A stretch of 64,000 nt of DNA, from NCBI GenBank assembly GCA_052035735.1, contig JBPOHI010000065.1, forward strand, positions 1 through 64,000, given 5' to 3'. The translations under genes and the position numbers were made by a program. Within the stretch, counting starts at the first letter, position 1. Each line of letters begins with the position of its first letter. The DNA is from JAGPDF01 sp052035735. Its GTDB lineage: Bacteria; Acidobacteriota; Thermoanaerobaculia; Multivoradales; JAGPDF01. The notes beneath the pieces are model-generated. The model was not told the origin of the DNA. It ran no database searches and worked only from the letters and a program-made list of their open reading frames with translations. This document shows, in pieces, positions 9,660-18,769 of the stretch.

Positions 9660-10112
9660 ATGAAGAGCCGCCTCGATTACTCCCGCGTCGCCCCTGGCGT
9701 CTACGACGCCATGGAACCGATCGACAACTACCTCGCCGACGCGAGCCTCGAGCCTCGCATCCTCCACCTCGTACGCCTGCGCGCCTCGCAACTGAACGGC
9801 TGTGCCTACTGCATCGACAGCCACTGGAAGGACCTGCGCGCTCTGGGGGTCGACGAGCGTCCACTCTACGGCCTCGACGCCTGGCGGGAGAGCCCGTACT
9901 ACAGCGAACGCGAGCGCACCGCACTCGCCTGGACGGAGGCGGTTACCGCGATCTCCGCCGGCCATGTCCCCGACGCGCTGTTCGCCGAAGTGCGTCAGCA
10001 GTGGAGCGAGCGGGAGCTCGCCGATCTCACGCTCGCGGTGGCGGCGATCAACGCCTGGAACCGCCTCTCGATCGCGGCGCGCCTCGTGCCGGCAGGGTGC
10101 GCGACGGCGTGA
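9660..10112 (+). CDS. AhpD/carboxymuconolactone decarboxylase-family protein
   Basis: 150-residue CMD-fold protein with the AhpD-type redox motif NGCAYCIDSH (C48 and C51 with downstream His), as in alkylhydroperoxidase-like proteins. AAAAGGAG five bases before ATG 9660 is a strong ribosome binding site. The gene follows the EamA transporter and is probably in its operon under the divergent MocR regulator. A peroxide-reducing role is inferred from the CxxC motif; the physiological substrate is unknown. Confidence 0.88.
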   Translation: MKSRLDYSRVAPGVYDAMEPIDNYLADASLEPRILHLVRLRASQLNGCAYCIDSHWKDLRALGVDERPLYGLDAWRESPYYSERERTALAWTEAVTAISAGHVPDALFAEVRQQWSERELADLTLAVAAINAWNRLSIAARLVPAGCATA

Positions 10113-10114
10113 GG

Positions 10115-10205
10115 AGGTGCCTGCCGAAGCTCGCGACCGGGTCCTTCGGAAAGAACGGAGAGAGCGGCATTGCGTGCTTCGGCGTCCTTCGCGGCGCCAG
10201 GCTGA
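10115..10205 (-). pseudogene. Remnant of a radical SAM gene N-terminus
   Basis: About 85 bases match, in the same orientation, the region near 5682-5755 that encodes the N-terminus of the B12-binding radical SAM enzyme. The minus-strand translation reads KHAMPLSPFFPKDPVASFG, against KHALLLNPFYPKDPVASFG in the intact gene. Nothing else of a second enzyme is present, so this is a relic of a deleted paralogue. Confidence 0.65.
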
Positions 10206-10209
10206 GCGG

Positions 10210-11871
10210 TCAGTGAGGCCGCTGCAACCGGTGGACCCGATCCGCAGGCAGGGTGGGGAAGGTGGTCGATTCGCCGTCGGTCCAGGTGACTCGAATCCCC
10301 TCGACCTCGCGCTCCGTGGCGAGACCGAGATGGATCCTCGGGTCGCTCGCCGAAAGGTAGCTCGAAGCGCTCCGGACCTCGCGCAAGAGCAGGGCGCCGT
10401 GGACGCGCGCTTCGAGGCGCGCGCCGATTGCCGGAGCGCCCGAGCGTTCGCGGAGGTCGAGCAGCACCCAGTGGCCGCGCCCGGGAGCGAGGTTGCGCAG
10501 CAGCGAAAGCGGCGCGTCGCGGTTCGCGACCACGATGTCGATCGCCCCGTCGCCGTCGACGTCGCCGAAGGCTGCGCCGCGGCTGGTGGCGACGAGCGGC
10601 TCGAGGGTGCCGCCGCGCGGCAGAACCTCCGCGAAGCGGCCGCCGGGGAGTCCGCGAAACAGCAGGTTCGATTCGGCGAACGGATCCCCCTGCCCGGCGT
10701 CCTCGGCGAGCGTGACGCGGCCGTTCGCCTGATAGAGGTCGAGCCGCCCGTCCTGGTCGAAATCGATCAGGCCGAGGCCGAAGCGGGTGAAGGCGCGCGA
10801 GGTCGCGCCGAGTCCGGCGCGCACGGTCATGTCGCTGAAGTAGGTGCCGTCGTTGAGAAAGACCGAATCGGCCTCCTGGCGGAGGTTCCCGACCAGAAGA
10901 TCCGAGTCGCCGTCGCCGTCGAGATCGGCGATCGCCACCCCCATCCCGGCTTTCGGCACGCCCTCTCGTCCCACGGCGCAGCCCAGCTCGGCCGCCATGT
11001 CGAGATAGGTGCCGTCCGCCTCGCGCCGCCAGAGGCGGTTCGGCATGCCGTCGTTGGCGACGAAGATCTCCGGGCCGGGGCGGCCGTCGAGGTCGGCAGC
11101 GGCGACACCGAGGCCGGTGCCGCGCAGCGCTGCGATGCCCGAGGCGGCGCTCACGTCGACGAACCGCCCGCCGTCGTTGCGCAGCAGCGCTGACGGGGCC
11201 GGGGCGTCGTAGCTCTGCGGGCTGCAGTAGTCAGGGAGACCGCTCGCGCTGCGGCAGTCGAGCTCGCGGGCAGCATCCCATTCGATGTAGCGCGCGACGA
11301 AAAGGTCGAGGTCGCCGTCGCCTTCGGCGTCGAAGAACACGGCGCCGGTGCTCCAGCCCGAGATCCCCGTGGCGCTCGCGGCGGTGATGTCGCGAAAGTG
11401 ACCGGCGCCATCGTTCTCGAGCATCGCATTGGTGCCGACGCGCGTCAGGTAGACATCGAGATCGCCATCGCCGTCGATGTCGCCGAGCGCGAATCCCATG
11501 TCTTCGCCGCAGAGCTCGCCGAGCGCCGCACGGGTGTCGTCGACGAACCGGCCAGCACCGGAGTTGCGAAAGAACCGGGTGCAATCGCGCGCTCCCGACG
11601 CTCCCAGGCCCGCCGTCTGGCCGGCAAGGAGATCGAGGTCGCCGTCGTCATCGAAATCCGCGAGCGCCAGGCCGCCGCCCATGATCTGCGGAAACAGGCG
11701 CCGCTCCTGGTGGCGGGAGCGGTAGACGAAGTCGAGCCCGCGCGGCGCCGCCTCTTCGCTGAACCAGGCGGGTGCTGCGTCCGTCTGCTCCGGGGTCGGC
11801 GCGGCCGGCGAGCGTGCGCAGGCAGCGGCGCCCAACGCGACGAGGACGGAGAGGGCCGGGGCGATTCTCAG
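10210..11871 (-). CDS. CRTAC1-family FG-GAP/VCBS protein with ASPIC/UnbV domain
   Basis: About 553 residues. A signal-like segment (RIAPALSVLVALGAAAC, a possible lipobox) precedes repeated Ca-binding FG-GAP loops such as ADFDDDGDLDLLAG, GDIDGDGDLDVY and DLDGDGDSDLLVG, and a C-terminal ASPIC/UnbV domain (GRGHWVLLDLRER...IHLGL). The gene directly follows the TPR lipoprotein gene. Its most economical start is a CTG (11871) overlapping the TPR stop as CTGA, with GGAG nine bases upstream. No ATG, GTG or TTG fits well, and GTG 11991 would give a long non-signal leader. Function is unknown; an envelope location is inferred. Confidence 0.75.
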   Translation of the reverse strand: MRIAPALSVLVALGAAACARSPAAPTPEQTDAAPAWFSEEAAPRGLDFVYRSRHQERRLFPQIMGGGLALADFDDDGDLDLLAGQTAGLGASGARDCTRFFRNSGAGRFVDDTRAALGELCGEDMGFALGDIDGDGDLDVYLTRVGTNAMLENDGAGHFRDITAASATGISGWSTGAVFFDAEGDGDLDLFVARYIEWDAARELDCRSASGLPDYCSPQSYDAPAPSALLRNDGGRFVDVSAASGIAALRGTGLGVAAADLDGRPGPEIFVANDGMPNRLWRREADGTYLDMAAELGCAVGREGVPKAGMGVAIADLDGDGDSDLLVGNLRQEADSVFLNDGTYFSDMTVRAGLGATSRAFTRFGLGLIDFDQDGRLDLYQANGRVTLAEDAGQGDPFAESNLLFRGLPGGRFAEVLPRGGTLEPLVATSRGAAFGDVDGDGAIDIVVANRDAPLSLLRNLAPGRGHWVLLDLRERSGAPAIGARLEARVHGALLLREVRSASSYLSASDPRIHLGLATEREVEGIRVTWTDGESTTFPTLPADRVHRLQRPH

Positions 11872-13334
11872 GATTCGAGTCTCCGCAACAGCTCGGCGAC
11901 GCGCGCCACGTCTTCCGGGCGGGCCCCCAATCGCCCGGCGTCGGCGAGCGCACGCTCGGCGGCCGCGCGTTCTCCGGCCTTGGCCGCGCACTGCGCCTCG
12001 GCGAGAGGCAGATCCGCCCGTGTCGGCGCCAGGGTGCGGGCGGCGCGGTAAGTCCCGGCGGCCTCGCTCCAACGGGCGAGGCGCGCTTCAATCTCGGCAG
12101 CACGCAGCAGGAGCTCGAGCTTGCCGGGCGCCAGACGGCGGGCGCGGGCGAAGTGCCCGGCGGCCTCCTCGAGCCGCCCCGTCCCGGCGAGAATCGTTCC
12201 GGCGAGCTCTGCGGCCTTGGCAGAGTCCGGCTGAAGCTCGAGAGCCCGGAGCGCAAAGGGGAGAGCGCTCCCGGGCCTCCCCCGCAGGTGTTCGACGGCC
12301 GCGGAGTTGAGCGCCAGTGCGTACTGTTCCGGACCGATGCGGCGGGCCTCGGACAGGGTCCGTTCCGCGTCGTCGAGCCGGTTCGCCGCAAGGTACGCAC
12401 CACCGAGCAGGGCCAGGATCGGGCCGCGCTCGCCGTAGCGCGAGCGCAGCGCCTCCATCCGGACGACCGCCGCACCGGCGCGCCCCAGAGCGAGCTCGCG
12501 CGCCGCAAGCTCGAGGCCTCCGGCGAGGCTCGCTTTCGACGCCAGGAGCTCCTCGTCCCAGCGATCCGGCCAGCCGCCGAGAGCGCCCTCCGTTGGCGCG
12601 AGACTCGCCGCCCGGTCGCGCTCGCCGTTGGCGCGGAGGGCGGCAGCGAGCGCGGCGGCGAGGGGCGGCCACTGCGCGGCCTGCCCCTCGTGCGGCAGCA
12701 GCCGCGCGAGCGCCTCCTTCATCTGGCCGGAGGCGAGCTCTACCTCGGCGAGGCCCACGATCGCAGGCAGGCCGTCGCCGAGCGCCTGTGCGCGATCGAA
12801 GGCCTCGCGCGCGCCGCGCAGGTCGCCGACGGCGAGCAGCACGCCGCCACGTCGGCGCCAGGGCAGGCTGTCCTCGGGCTGCAGCGAGGCGGCGCGGGCG
12901 AAGTGCCGCGCCGCTTCGTCGAGGCGGCTGGCGGCCTCCAACGTGGCGGCCAGGCGGTACTCGCTGCGGGCGCTTTTCGGATCGAGCTCCAGCGCGTGGG
13001 CATAGAAGGGGATCGCCTCTTCGAGCCTCTCGTTGGCCTCGAGCGCGACGCCCAGACTTCGCCAGCGCTCGGCGTCGCGGGGCCGGCTGGCGCAGCCCGC
13101 GATGCGCACGGCGACCAACTCCTGGACTCCGGAGTCGTCGGCGAAGCGGGAGAGATCGGGAAAGGGCGGTGGGCCGGGGGACGCGCCGCATCCGGCGACG
13201 AGGAGCGCCAGGCCCAGCCGCGCCGCTCGTCCAAGAGAGCGTCTGGCCGCACGCCCGCGAGCGCGACCGGTTCTTGAGGCGGAGGGGAACGCCCGCAGGC
13301 AGGGGGGGCGCCGGTCCTCGCTGTCGGGGCGCAT
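11868..13334 (-). CDS. TPR-repeat lipoprotein
   Basis: About 488 residues. An Arg-rich leader and the lipobox LVAGC suggest a lipid-anchored periplasmic protein. The rest is arrays of TPR helices, for example EAIPFYAHALELDPKSA, EAARHFARAASLQPEDS and SALPFALRALELQPDSA, which normally form protein-binding superhelices. It pairs with the CRTAC1 gene immediately downstream, an arrangement often seen in Acidobacteriota, and the two are probably translationally coupled. Starts at GTG 13340 and ATG 13334 are nearly equivalent. Confidence 0.82.
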   Translation of the reverse strand: MRPDSEDRRPPCLRAFPSASRTGRARGRAARRSLGRAARLGLALLVAGCGASPGPPPFPDLSRFADDSGVQELVAVRIAGCASRPRDAERWRSLGVALEANERLEEAIPFYAHALELDPKSARSEYRLAATLEAASRLDEAARHFARAASLQPEDSLPWRRRGGVLLAVGDLRGAREAFDRAQALGDGLPAIVGLAEVELASGQMKEALARLLPHEGQAAQWPPLAAALAAALRANGERDRAASLAPTEGALGGWPDRWDEELLASKASLAGGLELAARELALGRAGAAVVRMEALRSRYGERGPILALLGGAYLAANRLDDAERTLSEARRIGPEQYALALNSAAVEHLRGRPGSALPFALRALELQPDSAKAAELAGTILAGTGRLEEAAGHFARARRLAPGKLELLLRAAEIEARLARWSEAAGTYRAARTLAPTRADLPLAEAQCAAKAGERAAAERALADAGRLGARPEDVARVAELLRRLES

Positions 13335-13465
13335 CTCCACCCCGAAAGTCTATCGTTCTGCCTGCCTCCGGCCGAGCCGACGGAGCTGGGCGTCGGCTCG
13401 GTCTGCAAGATCCTCGGAGTCTGACCCGGTGCGCGGAGCGCTGTTCAGGGGGTCCCTTCGCAGCC

Positions 13466-16279
13466 TCACATCGATCTCGAGAGGATCGGTGCGCCGTCGA
13501 GGAGCCTGCGGCAGGCGCGTGAAATGCCGGCGAGGCCGAGTCGATCGGCCTCGGCCAGAACCTCGGCAGCGAGCTCGCGGGCCGCCGGCGTCTGGCCGAT
13601 TTCCGAACGGAGCTCGGCGATTCGAAGGCGGTGAGCGAGAATACTCGACGGGTTGCCGAAGCCGCGCGCGAGATCAGCGAGGCGCTCGCGGAGTGCAATC
13701 GCCGGTTCCACCTCACCGAGCGCCTCGAGAATCTTCGCCTCGGCGACCAGCAACACGAAGCGGGCCGACTCCGAGTCGCCGCCCGCGGCCTCTCGATGCA
13801 GGCGTTCGATGTGCCGCAGCGCGCTCTTCCGTTCGCCGCGGGCCGCCGCGATCCAGGCGAGCACGCCTTCGACCTCGAGCGCGGCGCGCTCGTCTCCGCC
13901 CTTGCGATGGAGTGCAATCGCCTCGCGGGCGGGCGCCTCGGCGAGTTCCGGATGATTCTCCGTCGCCTCGAGCCAGGCGAGCTCCGACAGGAACTTGGCG
14001 ACATAGGTGGCGGCGTCGGCCTCGCGCGAAAGCGCAATGGCTGCGTCGTAGGCGGCGCGCGCCTGCGCGTAGTCCCCGCGTTGCTCGGCGAGATAGGCGC
14101 GCAGTGCCGCGACGCGTGCACGAGCTCGCGGAACCGCGAGCTGGACCGCGAGCCGCTCCGCCTCGGCAATCGCGGTGTCCGCGGCGGCGAGCTCGGCGCG
14201 TTCGGTGTACGAGGTTGCGAGGTTGCCGAGCACGGTCAGCAGCACTTCGCGGTTTCCCGATTGGCGCAACTTCTCGGCGGCGATGGGCAGGAGCTCGTGC
14301 GACGCCTGTGCATCGCCCTTCCAGTTGAGCAGTGCGGCCTCGGCCGAAAGCGCCGCGCCCTCGCCCCATAGCCAGCCGATGGCGCGGGCCTGATCGCGCG
14401 CTTCGTGAACGGAGGTGAGGCCGGCGTCAATCTCTCCCGTCTCGCCCTGCAATCGCGAGCGCAGAACCAGCAGTTCGACCTGGAGGCGACCGAGTCCGAG
14501 CGGCTCCGCGCGCGCCAAGGCTTCGGCGAGCAGGCTCTTGGCCTCTTCGGCGCGGGCGCCTTTGCGCGCTGCGTCGGCGCGTACGAAGAGGCTCTCGGCC
14601 AGGACTGCCTCGTCGCCCGCGGCCTCGGACGCAGCCGCAAGGGCGTCGAGGCGCCGCTCGACCTCGGCTGGCGAACCGAGACGCAGCAGCGCCCGCGCTT
14701 CCACGAGACGGGCGCGGCGTTCGGCAGCGCCGTCTCCAGCGGCCGCAGAGCTCTCGGCCGCAGCAGCGGCGGCGGCGAGCGCGCGCTGAAACTCCGAGGT
14801 AGCGAGCGCCGCTTCGGCCTCGACGAGGTCGATCCCCGCCCCGCGCCCGAGCGCGCCCGGTAACTGGCGGAGGCGGGTGACGGCGTCGGCGGCCTCGGCG
14901 CCCCGGCCGGCGTCGAGCAGGGCGCGCGCGAGCTCGAGGCCGTAGTCGACACGCTGTGGGTGCTCGGCGAAGCGGGAGGAGAGAGTGCCCAGACGATCGA
15001 GAGTCGGTGCCGGCGGCGGCGCAAGGTGGGAGAGCGGGCGAACGGCCGCACCTCTCGACCATGTCCAGCCGAGGACGCCGAGCGCGGCGAGCAGCGCCGC
15101 CATGGCAGCCCCTGCCAAGGCTGCGCCGTGACGGCGAAGCCTCTTTCCCGCCCGGTAGACGAAACCGCCTCGCCGTGCGAGCACCGGACGACCGGCGAGA
15201 AACCGGTCGAGATCCTCCGCGAGCTCGGCGGCCGACGCATAGCGCCGCTCCGGCTCCTTGCGCAGCGCTTTGAGGCAGATGGCGTCGAGGTCGCGACCCA
15301 ACCGCAGCGGCGCCGTCGTCGGCACAGCGCCTACGGTCGCTGGCCGTCGCCGCGCCGCTGTCGACGGCGGCGCCGGTTCCTCTTCGAGGACGGCGCGTTC
15401 GAGGGCCAGAGCCCCATCGGCCGTCGAATCGAACGGCCGCCTGCCGGCGATCAGCTCGTAGAGCACGACGCCCAGCGAGAAGACGTCCGAGGCGGTCGTG
15501 GCGGCGCCGCCGCGGATCTGCTCCGGACTCGCGTACGCGGGGGTGAGCGCCCGCTGCTCGGTGCGCGTCGCCGCCCTGTTCTCCACTTCCGGCTCGAGCA
15601 GTTTCGCGATGCCGAAGTCGAGCAGCTTCGGTCTGCCGTCGGCACCGACGAGGATGTTGCCCGGCTTGAGATCCCGGTGAATCACGCGCTGGCTGTGCGC
15701 GTAGTCGACCGCCGTGAGAACCTCGTGAAATAGCCGGAGACGCGCCTCGAGATCGAGGTTGCGCTGGCGCGCATGGGTCACCAGGTCCTCACCCTCGACG
15801 AACTCGAGGACCAGAAAGCTCCCGACTCCGGGATCGTGACCGCCGTCGAGAAAGCGGGCGATCCCGGAGTGCTCGAGCGCGGCGAGGATGCGAACCTCTT
15901 CGGCGAATCGCCGCGACGCCAGCGGCGAGATGCGCTGTCGATCGAGTCGCTTGAGCGCGACGCGGCGGACGAAGCCTCCACCGCTCTGCTCGGCCAGGTA
16001 GACCCGGCCCATGCCCCCGCGCCCGATCTCGCGCACGATGCGATAGGGCCCGACACGCTCGGGTAGGCGCTCGTCCTCTTCCTCTTCCTCGTTGTCGGCG
16101 AAGTCGGGAAGCTCGCGGTCGAGAATCGAGCCTGGGCGCCCGGCGGCCTCGAGCATCCGGTGCAGCTTGGCGCCGAGCCCGGGACGGTCGCGCTCGACCT
16201 TGTCGAGAAACTCCTCCAGGGGCGTGCCTTCGAGCTCGGTGGCGCGCTCGAAGAGCTCGCGCAGATCGGCCCCATTCAT
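13466..16279 (-). CDS. PknB-type Ser/Thr kinase with TPR sensor domain
   Basis: 937 residues. The kinase domain (about 78-345) has the P-loop GRGGMGRVY, catalytic lysine K110, HRDLKPGN (201-208), DFG (221-223) and the activation-loop segment YASPEQ. One transmembrane helix follows near residues 360-380. The C-terminal 500 residues are TPR-like helices, probably periplasmic or docking. ATG 16279 overlaps the TGA of the upstream ECF sigma factor as ATGA, so the two are co-translated. The kinase probably sets the activity of that sigma factor, a known ECF-kinase partnership; the stimulus is unknown. Confidence 0.92.
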   Translation of the reverse strand: MNGADLRELFERATELEGTPLEEFLDKVERDRPGLGAKLHRMLEAAGRPGSILDRELPDFADNEEEEEDERLPERVGPYRIVREIGRGGMGRVYLAEQSGGGFVRRVALKRLDRQRISPLASRRFAEEVRILAALEHSGIARFLDGGHDPGVGSFLVLEFVEGEDLVTHARQRNLDLEARLRLFHEVLTAVDYAHSQRVIHRDLKPGNILVGADGRPKLLDFGIAKLLEPEVENRAATRTEQRALTPAYASPEQIRGGAATTASDVFSLGVVLYELIAGRRPFDSTADGALALERAVLEEEPAPPSTAARRRPATVGAVPTTAPLRLGRDLDAICLKALRKEPERRYASAAELAEDLDRFLAGRPVLARRGGFVYRAGKRLRRHGAALAGAAMAALLAALGVLGWTWSRGAAVRPLSHLAPPPAPTLDRLGTLSSRFAEHPQRVDYGLELARALLDAGRGAEAADAVTRLRQLPGALGRGAGIDLVEAEAALATSEFQRALAAAAAAAESSAAAGDGAAERRARLVEARALLRLGSPAEVERRLDALAAASEAAGDEAVLAESLFVRADAARKGARAEEAKSLLAEALARAEPLGLGRLQVELLVLRSRLQGETGEIDAGLTSVHEARDQARAIGWLWGEGAALSAEAALLNWKGDAQASHELLPIAAEKLRQSGNREVLLTVLGNLATSYTERAELAAADTAIAEAERLAVQLAVPRARARVAALRAYLAEQRGDYAQARAAYDAAIALSREADAATYVAKFLSELAWLEATENHPELAEAPAREAIALHRKGGDERAALEVEGVLAWIAAARGERKSALRHIERLHREAAGGDSESARFVLLVAEAKILEALGEVEPAIALRERLADLARGFGNPSSILAHRLRIAELRSEIGQTPAARELAAEVLAEADRLGLAGISRACRRLLDGAPILSRSM

Positions 16280-16863
16280 CGTGCGGCAGAGAGCTCGTCG
16301 AGCAGCCAGGCGCGCGCGAAGCTCCAGTCCCGCTTGATCGTGCGCTCCGAAAGCTCGAGCGCATCGGCGATCTCGGCGAGCTCGAGTCCGCCGAAGTAGC
16401 GCAGCTCGACCACGCGGGCCAGCCGGGGATGATCCCGTTCGAGCCGCTCGAGCGCGCGATCGAGATCGAGCAGCTCCTCCGGGGTCGTGGCGCGTCCCGG
16501 AGCGGCCGCCAGAACGACCTGTTCGGGGTCGCGCTTGACCGCGGCGCGGGCGCGGGCGCGATCCACCAGGACGCGCCGCATGCACGTGGAGGCCAGGCCG
16601 AAAAAGTGAATGCGGTCGCGCCACTCGATCCGGTTCTGTCCGGCGAGCCGGATGAAGGCCTCGTGGACGAGGCCTGTCACCTCGAGAGTCTGGTCGCGGC
16701 GCTCGCGGCGCATCTGGGCGCCGGCAATTCGTTTGAGCTCGAGATAGACCCGATCGAGCAGCTGTACGCGCGCTCCCTCGTCGCCACGCCGCCAGGCGCG
16801 CAGCAGCACGGTCAAGTCGCCGGGATCGCGGTCCGCGCCGCCGTCCGCATCGTTCGGAATCAC
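16276..16863 (-). CDS. ECF sigma factor, Sig-70_X6 type, paired with kinase
   Basis: 195 residues. Region 2 has VYLELKRIAGAQM and VTGLVHEAFIRLAG, with FFGLASTCMRRVLVDRARAR. Region 4 has LELAEIADALELSERTIKRDW. The start is GTG 16863 without a clear ribosome binding site. It is translationally coupled to the Ser/Thr kinase downstream. No anti-sigma factor is seen, which fits regulation by phosphorylation. Confidence 0.93.
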   Translation of the reverse strand: MIPNDADGGADRDPGDLTVLLRAWRRGDEGARVQLLDRVYLELKRIAGAQMRRERRDQTLEVTGLVHEAFIRLAGQNRIEWRDRIHFFGLASTCMRRVLVDRARARAAVKRDPEQVVLAAAPGRATTPEELLDLDRALERLERDHPRLARVVELRYFGGLELAEIADALELSERTIKRDWSFARAWLLDELSAAR

Positions 16864-16975
16864 ACCGCGAGTCTACCAACCCCCCAGCCCTCCGCTTTCC
16901 GGGAGGGTGGAATCTGTCTGTCCCCTTCTCGCGCGCAGCGCGCGTAGTGGGTGAAGCACATCCTGGAGAGAAACC

Positions 16976-18673
16976 ATGAAACGAAGCCTCGGTCTCTCAT
17001 GTACGCTGGTCGGCGCACTGCTTCTCGGAGGGAGCACCCTTCGGGCAGACCTCGCGATGAGCCGGAGCCGGGTTTGGCAGGATCTTCCGGGATCCGGACT
17101 CGAAGGCGTCACGAGCGCGAACGACAACTTCGGAGCGGCTCTGGCTGCCGGCGACTTCGACGGCGACGGCCACGACGATCTCGCCGCGTTCGATCGCGAG
17201 GGTGCGGCGTCGCCGAACGCCGGCGCGGTCCGGGTTCAGTATGGCGGGCCGCTCGGCCTGTCGCTCGACGACAGCCTCGTGGCCGACTTCTGGCCGGGCG
17301 TGCTCATCGGCGATGCCGAGGACGGCGATGAGTTCGGCATCGCGCTGGCGGCGGGGGACTTCGACGGCGACGGCTTCGACGATCTCGCGATCGGAATCCC
17401 CGGGGAGGACGCCGTGCTCGCTCCGCCGCCGATCGCCCTGGAGGTGCTCAACTGCGGCGCCGTCCTGGTGCTCTACGGTTCGTCGGAGGGAATCGCGCTC
17501 GCCGGAGTGAAGGTCCTGCCGACCTTCGGCGGCAACCTCACCACCGCGCGCTTCGGCGCATCGCTCGCGGCCGGGGACTTCGACGGTGACGGCTTCGACG
17601 ATCTCGCGATCGGCGCCCCCACGGCCGAGGTTTCGGGACAGGAGGGGGCCGGCTTCGTCGCGATCTACCGCGGCGGCGCAGCGGGGATCTCCGCGGTCGC
17701 GCGACGGATCGACCAGGATGCCAGCGACGCGACCGGCGCGGTCTCCGAAACGGCGGAGGCATCCGACCGCTTCGGCTATGCGCTCGCCGTCGGCAACTTC
17801 AACGGCGACCTCAACGGGCCGGGTGGGCCGCCCGTAATGGACCTCGCGATCTCCGCGCCGGGCGAAGGCAATGCCGTGGCGGGAACCGACTCTTCGGGCC
17901 TGGTTCATCTCTTCTACGGCAGCGGCGCGGGCACCGCGCTCGGTTTCGAATCCGACCAGATCTTCGAGCAGAGTGCCGTGAGCGCATCCGAGACGATCGA
18001 GAGCTTCGACAACTTCGGCTTCGCTCTCGCCGCGGGAGATCTCGACGGCGACGGGCGCGACGACCTGGTGATCGCGGCGCCGCAAGAGCAGCTCATCGTG
18101 GGCGGCGTGGGCCTCACCTCCGCGGGTGCGGTGTCGGTGCTTCGCGGAGACTTCCCCTTCGTCGTGGCCGACGGTGGGGCCCTGACCCTCGATCAGTCGG
18201 ACCTGGGAATCGGTGAAGCGCCCGAAGAGTTCGACCTGTTCGGGTTCGTGATGACGGTGGACGACTTCGATCGCGACGGCCTCGCGGATCTCGTCGTCGC
18301 GGCGCCGTTCGAGGAACGCCAAGATCCGTTCGGCGCCAAGGGAGAGTTCGTCGGGGCCGGCGCGGCCTATCTCATTCCCGGATGGACGACCGTCTTCCCG
18401 TCGCCGAGCCGGCCGCCGCGGGCTTTGGCCCAGCATTGGGACGGCCATCCTGGGGCGCTCGACAACTTCGACGGCCACGGCCTGGATCTGGCCAGCGGAG
18501 ACTTCGATGGCGACGGCCATCCGGACCTCGCAATCGGCGCCTCGGGCGAGACCGCTCAGTTGGACGACGGCCCGCTCGCCTCCGCGGGCGCCGTCTTCGA
18601 GCTGCGCGGCGCGCTCTTCGCCGATGGCTTCGATCGCAGCCTCGCTGACCGTTGGTCCACCGTAGCCCCTTGA
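16976..18673 (+). CDS. Secreted FG-GAP repeat protein with DGF tail
   Basis: 565 residues. Signal peptide, then at least six FG-GAP units with Ca-binding loops such as GDFDGDGHDDLAAFD, GDFDGDGFDDLAIG, GDLDGDGRDDLVIA and DDFDRDGLADLVVA. These form an integrin-alpha-like beta-propeller. It ends LFADGFDRSLADRWSTVAP, a divergent form of the shared tail. GGAG seven bases before ATG 16976. The gene at 26094-27779 is a paralogue with the same N-terminal phrase (FWQDTSGSGL against VWQDLPGSGL). An extracellular role is inferred. Confidence 0.85.
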   Translation: MKRSLGLSCTLVGALLLGGSTLRADLAMSRSRVWQDLPGSGLEGVTSANDNFGAALAAGDFDGDGHDDLAAFDREGAASPNAGAVRVQYGGPLGLSLDDSLVADFWPGVLIGDAEDGDEFGIALAAGDFDGDGFDDLAIGIPGEDAVLAPPPIALEVLNCGAVLVLYGSSEGIALAGVKVLPTFGGNLTTARFGASLAAGDFDGDGFDDLAIGAPTAEVSGQEGAGFVAIYRGGAAGISAVARRIDQDASDATGAVSETAEASDRFGYALAVGNFNGDLNGPGGPPVMDLAISAPGEGNAVAGTDSSGLVHLFYGSGAGTALGFESDQIFEQSAVSASETIESFDNFGFALAAGDLDGDGRDDLVIAAPQEQLIVGGVGLTSAGAVSVLRGDFPFVVADGGALTLDQSDLGIGEAPEEFDLFGFVMTVDDFDRDGLADLVVAAPFEERQDPFGAKGEFVGAGAAYLIPGWTTVFPSPSRPPRALAQHWDGHPGALDNFDGHGLDLASGDFDGDGHPDLAIGASGETAQLDDGPLASAGAVFELRGALFADGFDRSLADRWSTVAP

Positions 18674-18690
18674 GACCGGCGGCGGCGTCC

Positions 18691-18733
18691 GCCGAACTTG
18701 CGCCCCACGCGAAACCCAGGGCGCAAGTTCGGC
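18691..18733. terminator. Strong bidirectional stem-loop
   Basis: Perfect 15-base arms (GCCGAACTTGCGCCC, 18691-18705, and its complement, 18719-18733) around a 13-base loop, placed between convergent genes ending at 18673 and 18770. There is no T-run, but position and stem strength suggest a shared transcription terminator. Confidence 0.6.
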
Positions 18734-18769
18734 CCCACTCGACCCGTTGCCGTACGTCGTGCGGATGGA

